64,000 bases of DNA from Leifsonia psychrotolerans (GTDB lineage Bacteria > Actinomycetota > Actinomycetes > Actinomycetales > Microbacteriaceae). The position numbers were made by a program, and so were the translations under genes. Where the stretch lies: assembly GCF_013410665.1 (NCBI RefSeq), contig NZ_JACCFM010000001.1, forward strand, positions 2,852,001 through 2,916,000. The letters are read 5' to 3'. The stretch's first letter is position 1, and each line of letters starts with the position of its first letter. This document shows, piece after piece, positions 63,357-64,000 of this stretch. Under the pieces are notes generated by a model that was not told where the DNA came from, did no database searches, and saw only the letters and a list, made by a program, of their open reading frames with translations.

Positions 63357-64000
63357 GTGACAGAGGTGCAGACGCGGAAGGCCGGTCGCCCCAAGACGTC
63401 GGTGCTCAACCCGGATCAGATCGTCGACGCTGCCTTCGAAGTGGTGCACGAAGCGGGGCCCGACGGCTTCACTTTGACCCGTCTCGCAGCAAAGCTCTCG
63501 GTCAAGCCTCCCGCCCTGTACCACTATTTCGCCAATAAAGACGCGGTGATCAAGGCGATGCGCGGTCGCCTCGCCTCGCTCAACGACGTCACCGGATTCG
63601 CCCGCGGCTCCTGGGACACGGCGATTTTCCCCTGGGCGCGCTCCTACCGCGCCGCAATGCTCGCGTTTCCAGCCAGCATTGCTCTACTCGCGACGAGGCC
63701 CATCGACGGAGAAGAAGAATCGGTCGCGAACTACGAGACCATCAGCGCCTCATTTCTCGCGGCAGGCTGGCCTGAGCACGAGGTCGTCACGATTTTGGTG
63801 GCACTCGAGTCGTTTGCAATCGGCTCGGCCCTCGACGCCCTCGCCCCGGACGACAACATGAGTCCCGGCGCGTTCGCCGCCGACGCCCCGATCTTCGCCG
63901 CAGCCGAACAGGCACGACGCGATCATGCTGCGAACCGGTGCACGTCAGTCGCCGATGCATCTTTTGAGCTCGGTCTCGCCCTGATGGTTGCCGGATTACG
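63357..64000 (+). CDS. TetR-family regulator, C-terminus beyond window
   Basis: The GTG at 63357 follows AGGGA. 214 codons are visible. The N-terminal helix-turn-helix FTLTRLAAKLSVKPPALYHYF with following K is typical. The ligand domain starts near residue 80 and is Ala/Asp-rich. It is divergent from the amidohydrolase and antiporter genes, which are its probable targets. Its basic N-terminus (RKAGRPK) may contact the minor groove. Confidence 0.9.
   Translation, partial: MTEVQTRKAGRPKTSVLNPDQIVDAAFEVVHEAGPDGFTLTRLAAKLSVKPPALYHYFANKDAVIKAMRGRLASLNDVTGFARGSWDTAIFPWARSYRAAMLAFPASIALLATRPIDGEEESVANYETISASFLAAGWPEHEVVTILVALESFAIGSALDALAPDDNMSPGAFAADAPIFAAAEQARRDHAANRCTSVADASFELGLALMVAGL

Overview
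The window is GC-rich actinobacterial DNA, most likely from Microbacteriaceae. The evidence is strong GC bias, frequent GTG starts, class-E-sortase-like LAxTG tails, an L-rhamnose isomerase of the Streptomyces/P. stutzeri type, and extragenic palindromes of the form TGRTCGAGCSTGTCGAGA. The family-level call is an inference. No rRNA, tRNA or CRISPR array was seen. I place 38 protein genes; the first (SGNH hydrolase) and last (TetR regulator) run off the window.

Region 1 (1-31 kb) is an L-rhamnose utilisation island. On the minus strand lie three very large secreted alpha-L-rhamnosidases (GH78; 2,207, 1,780 and about 2,405 aa) and a secreted SGNH esterase. On the plus strand is rhaT-rhaP-rhaQ-rhaS (CUT2-type ABC importer), rhamnose isomerase, a fused rhamnulose-1-P aldolase/lactaldehyde dehydrogenase, and rhamnulokinase. 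The two arms diverge from 21,076-21,379, which carries two face-to-face TTGACA promoters and three LacI-type operator-like palindromes. No LacI or DeoR regulator is in view. Outer-surface enzymes free rhamnose, the importer takes it up, and the cytosolic enzymes make DHAP plus L-lactate. An FMN-dependent lactate dehydrogenase 6 kb away (36.6 kb) could turn the lactate into pyruvate.

Region 2 (31-42.7 kb) holds a 2-hydroxyacid dehydrogenase and a putative copper/haem set (membrane protein, CopC, PCu(A)C chaperone, Tat-exported DyP peroxidase). It continues with a GntR-lldD pair under a perfect 17-bp operator, a formylglycine-generating enzyme, a dimethylargininase divergent from an Lrp regulator, an orphan FetB-like permease, and a dienelactone hydrolase.

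Region 3 (42.7-57.4 kb) has a glycerol facilitator and PutA divergent from a LysR regulator. Next is a coherent operon (binding protein, ABC ATPase, permease, methylthioribose-kinase-like kinase) divergent from a GntR/HutC regulator, then a META-domain lipoprotein. Two unusual repeat fields end genes here: 42.68-43.0 kb and a 1.8-kb nested array at 55.48-57.25 kb. They share the same extragenic palindrome.

Region 4 (57.4-64 kb) has an SRPBCC protein, an ECF-type sigma factor fused to a zinc-finger/two-TM/Pro-Thr tail, a hot-dog thioesterase, an NhaC-type antiporter with an amidohydrolase, and a divergent TetR regulator.
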